Shown here: positions 12,896-14,541 of the stretch, one piece after another
Position numbering within the stretch: position 1 is the stretch's first letter
How the letters are laid out: each line of letters begins with the position of its first letter
From: Candidatus Zixiibacteriota bacterium
GTDB taxonomy: Bacteria; Zixibacteria; MSB-5A5; GN15; JAAZOE01
Assembly: GCA_028700875.1 (NCBI GenBank)
Contig: JAQVRW010000034.1
Location: 1-14,541 of the forward strand
Direction: 5' to 3'
DNA length: 14,541 bases
Made by a program: the position numbers and the translations under genes
Notes under the pieces: generated by a model
Databases searched by the model: none
What the model was told of the DNA's origin: nothing
What the model saw: only the letters and a program-made list of their open reading frames with translations

Positions 12896-14541
12896 CAAGC
12901 TCCTCCCGACTGATCTTGATGAACGTCGGTCGTCCATGAGGACAACAGTATGGATTGTTGGCTTCAAACAGGCGACGCATCAAACCCTTGACTTCTTCGC
13001 CGCTCAACTTCTGACCGGCCATAACCGCCGCGCGGCAGGCCAGGGATTGGGCCACCGACTTTATCAATTCTCCCCCGGCCTTGTTGAGCGCCGCGATATC
13101 ATCAAGGATCTTCTTGACCCCCGTTTGGGGATTCTGTTCGCCCAACGTGGTCGGCAGGCCCTGCACGATCACGGAGTTGCGGCCGAACGGCCCGATATCA
13201 AACCCGAGTTTCTCTAAGACCGAATGACATTCCTCAAACAGGAGGTACTCTTCCGCCGTCAGTTCCACCGTTTCCGGGAAAAGAAGTTTTTGCCCTGCGG
13301 CGCCTCCGGATTCCACCTGACGAAGCGCTTCCTCGTAGAGGATTCGTTCATGGGCCGCATGTTGATCGACGATATATAACTCTCCGGCGATAGTCATAAT
13401 CAAATAGGTTCGCCCGGCCCAACCCAAAAATTCGATCTGTTCGGCCGAAGCCATCTCACCAGCGGCCGGCAATTGCTCTTCGGGCTTGGCTGCCAACCCC
13501 TGGGTTTCGCACGCCGCCGCAAGATCGAAACAGACCGGCGGGGACGACCGCGCGAATTCGGTCGGTCTGTGCGCAGAAACGCCGCCGGTAAAAAATGATC
13601 TCTGTGCCGAACCACCGGGTTGTGCCGGTCCCGATGGCCGAAAATCCGGCCGCCCGACTTCGCCCGGCCGTTGATTTCCGGGCATGGTCGGCCGCGAACC
13701 ATCCGCCCCGCCTCCCCCAACCAACTTCCAGTCCCGCAGAGCCTTGTTGACTATCCGATACAGGTTGTCATGGATGGCCGATTCTTCCGACAGCCGCACC
13801 TCAGCTTTGGTCGGATGGACGTTGACATCCAGATTTGTCGGATCGATGGTCAGATAGACGGCGGCCAGAGGGTATCGACCCTTAGTCATCAGTTCGCCGT
13901 AACCGGCCGTCACGGCGTGGATGATCGAAGACGAAGTGACCGCGCGGCCGTTGATGAACAGGCAGATGCGGGAACGGTCGTTCCGCGCCTGATCCGGATG
14001 GGCCAGATAGACCATGAACGATACGCCGCCCAATTCCACGTCATATTCCACGATGCTGTCGCTGCGAACGCCGAAGAGCGCCGCCATCCGTTCGGCAATC
14101 GGCTGGTTTGCCGGCAGACGGAATGTCTCGCGATCATTTAGAGTCAAGCTGATGGTCGCCGAGGGACGGCTGAGCGCCATCCGTTCGGCCACACGGACGA
14201 TCTGCCGCGATTCGGTCGTTTCCGCTTTCAGGAATTTTCGCCGCGCGGGGGTATTGAAGAATAGATGCGAGACTTCGACTTTTGTCCCGACCGGCGCCGC
14301 CACCGGGCGCATCTCGATTTCCTTTCCCCCCTCATAGGCGATGAACGTCCCCTCCGTTTCCGTGAAATGCCGGGTGGTCAACGCCAGATGGGAAACCGAG
14401 GCGATCGACGGCAACGCCTCGCCGCGGAACCCAAACGAGAAGACGGCAAACAATTCATCCAGGGTGTGAATCTTGGAGGTGGCATGGCGGCTGAAAGCCA
14501 GGCGGACTTGGTCGGAACGGATGCCGCAGCCGTTGTCGGTG
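12873..14541 (-). CDS. mutL: DNA mismatch repair protein MutL, endonuclease type, N terminus outside window
   Basis: MutL links MutS-detected mismatches to strand removal. The frame is open from the right edge to TAG at 12873-12875: 555 residues. About 55-60 N-terminal residues are missing, including the first ATP motif. The visible ATPase part starts with TDNGCGI, then FSFGFRGEALPSIASVS, VGTKVEVSHLFFNTPARRKFL, and NVHPTKAEVR. A Pro/Gly/Ser-rich linker (about 13.45-13.72 kb) leads to the C-terminal domain with the metal-binding endonuclease motif DQHAAHERILYE, the ACRAAVMAG motif and the CPHGRP motif. These three together mark MutL proteins that nick DNA themselves, as in bacteria without MutH. 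miaA starts inside its last codons. The normal order mutS-mutL-miaA suggests mutS may lie to the right, but that is not seen. Confidence 0.97.
   Translation of the reverse strand, partial: TDNGCGIRSDQVRLAFSRHATSKIHTLDELFAVFSFGFRGEALPSIASVSHLALTTRHFTETEGTFIAYEGGKEIEMRPVAAPVGTKVEVSHLFFNTPARRKFLKAETTESRQIVRVAERMALSRPSATISLTLNDRETFRLPANQPIAERMAALFGVRSDSIVEYDVELGGVSFMVYLAHPDQARNDRSRICLFINGRAVTSSSIIHAVTAGYGELMTKGRYPLAAVYLTIDPTNLDVNVHPTKAEVRLSEESAIHDNLYRIVNKALRDWKLVGGGGADGSRPTMPGNQRPGEVGRPDFRPSGPAQPGGSAQRSFFTGGVSAHRPTEFARSSPPVCFDLAAACETQGLAAKPEEQLPAAGEMASAEQIEFLGWAGRTYLIMTIAGELYIVDQHAAHERILYEEALRQVESGGAAGQKLLFPETVELTAEEYLLFEECHSVLEKLGFDIGPFGRNSVIVQGLPTTLGEQNPQTGVKKILDDIAALNKAGGELIKSVAQSLACRAAVMAGQKLSGEEVKGLMRRLFEANNPYCCPHGRPTFIKISREELDGRFGRK

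Noticed and set aside
1..14541. CRISPR arrays, tRNA or rRNA genes, insertion sequences, toxin-antitoxin or defence modules
   Set aside because: I looked on both strands and saw no spaced direct repeats, tRNA-like cloverleaf, transposase motif or defence-type protein.

Overview
The window reads as a chromosomal stretch of an uncultured-type, Gram-negative bacterium of the Fibrobacterota-Chlorobiota-Bacteroidota (FCB) neighbourhood, and something like candidate phylum Zixibacteria would fit. This is inference from several signs. One large secreted protein ends in the FlgD-like/Por-type tail (PNPFN ... GQ.V ... GVYLY ... K) that is common in that group. There are BACON-like and cohesin-like domains. 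A 31-residue Lys/Arg protein resembles one I recall from Bacteroidota. Strong GGAGG ribosome binding sites precede most genes, which argues against Bacteroidia proper, where such sites are rare. There are no mobile elements, CRISPR arrays, tRNAs or rRNAs.

Layout. Positions 1-630 (minus) hold the 5' part of a fibronectin type III lipoprotein gene. A 500-base divergent intergenic region with several inverted repeats follows. Next come purD and purE (plus, 7 bases apart) for purine synthesis, then a secreted TPR protein with its own promoter, closed by a bidirectional terminator at 3857-3885. From there to the right edge everything is on the minus strand. In transcription order (right to left) it is: mutL (5' end outside the window) overlapping miaA; then, from a separate promoter, a lytic transglycosylase with four LysM domains (mltD type) followed after 8 bases by sppA; then an HU-family gene with the 31-codon gene, closed by a terminator; then a 948-residue secreted propeller/BACON/cohesin-like protein; then a 415-residue exported protein built of three copies of a domain I cannot name.

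How the genes work together. purD-purE is a small de novo purine operon. mutL-miaA is the familiar mismatch-repair/tRNA-modification pair. mltD-sppA is an envelope-maintenance pair (peptidoglycan cleavage and membrane-bound peptidase). HU plus the tiny basic protein is a nucleic-acid-binding pair, one on DNA and one perhaps on the ribosome. The four exported proteins (lipoprotein, TPR, triple-repeat, propeller) are lineage-specific surface or periplasmic proteins without assignable substrates.

I see no defence system, biosynthetic cluster or other clearly new multi-gene machine. The least explained items are the triple-repeat protein (3905-5152), the 31-residue basic protein (8319-8414), the lipoprotein's second domain, and the hairpin-rich region 631-1133.
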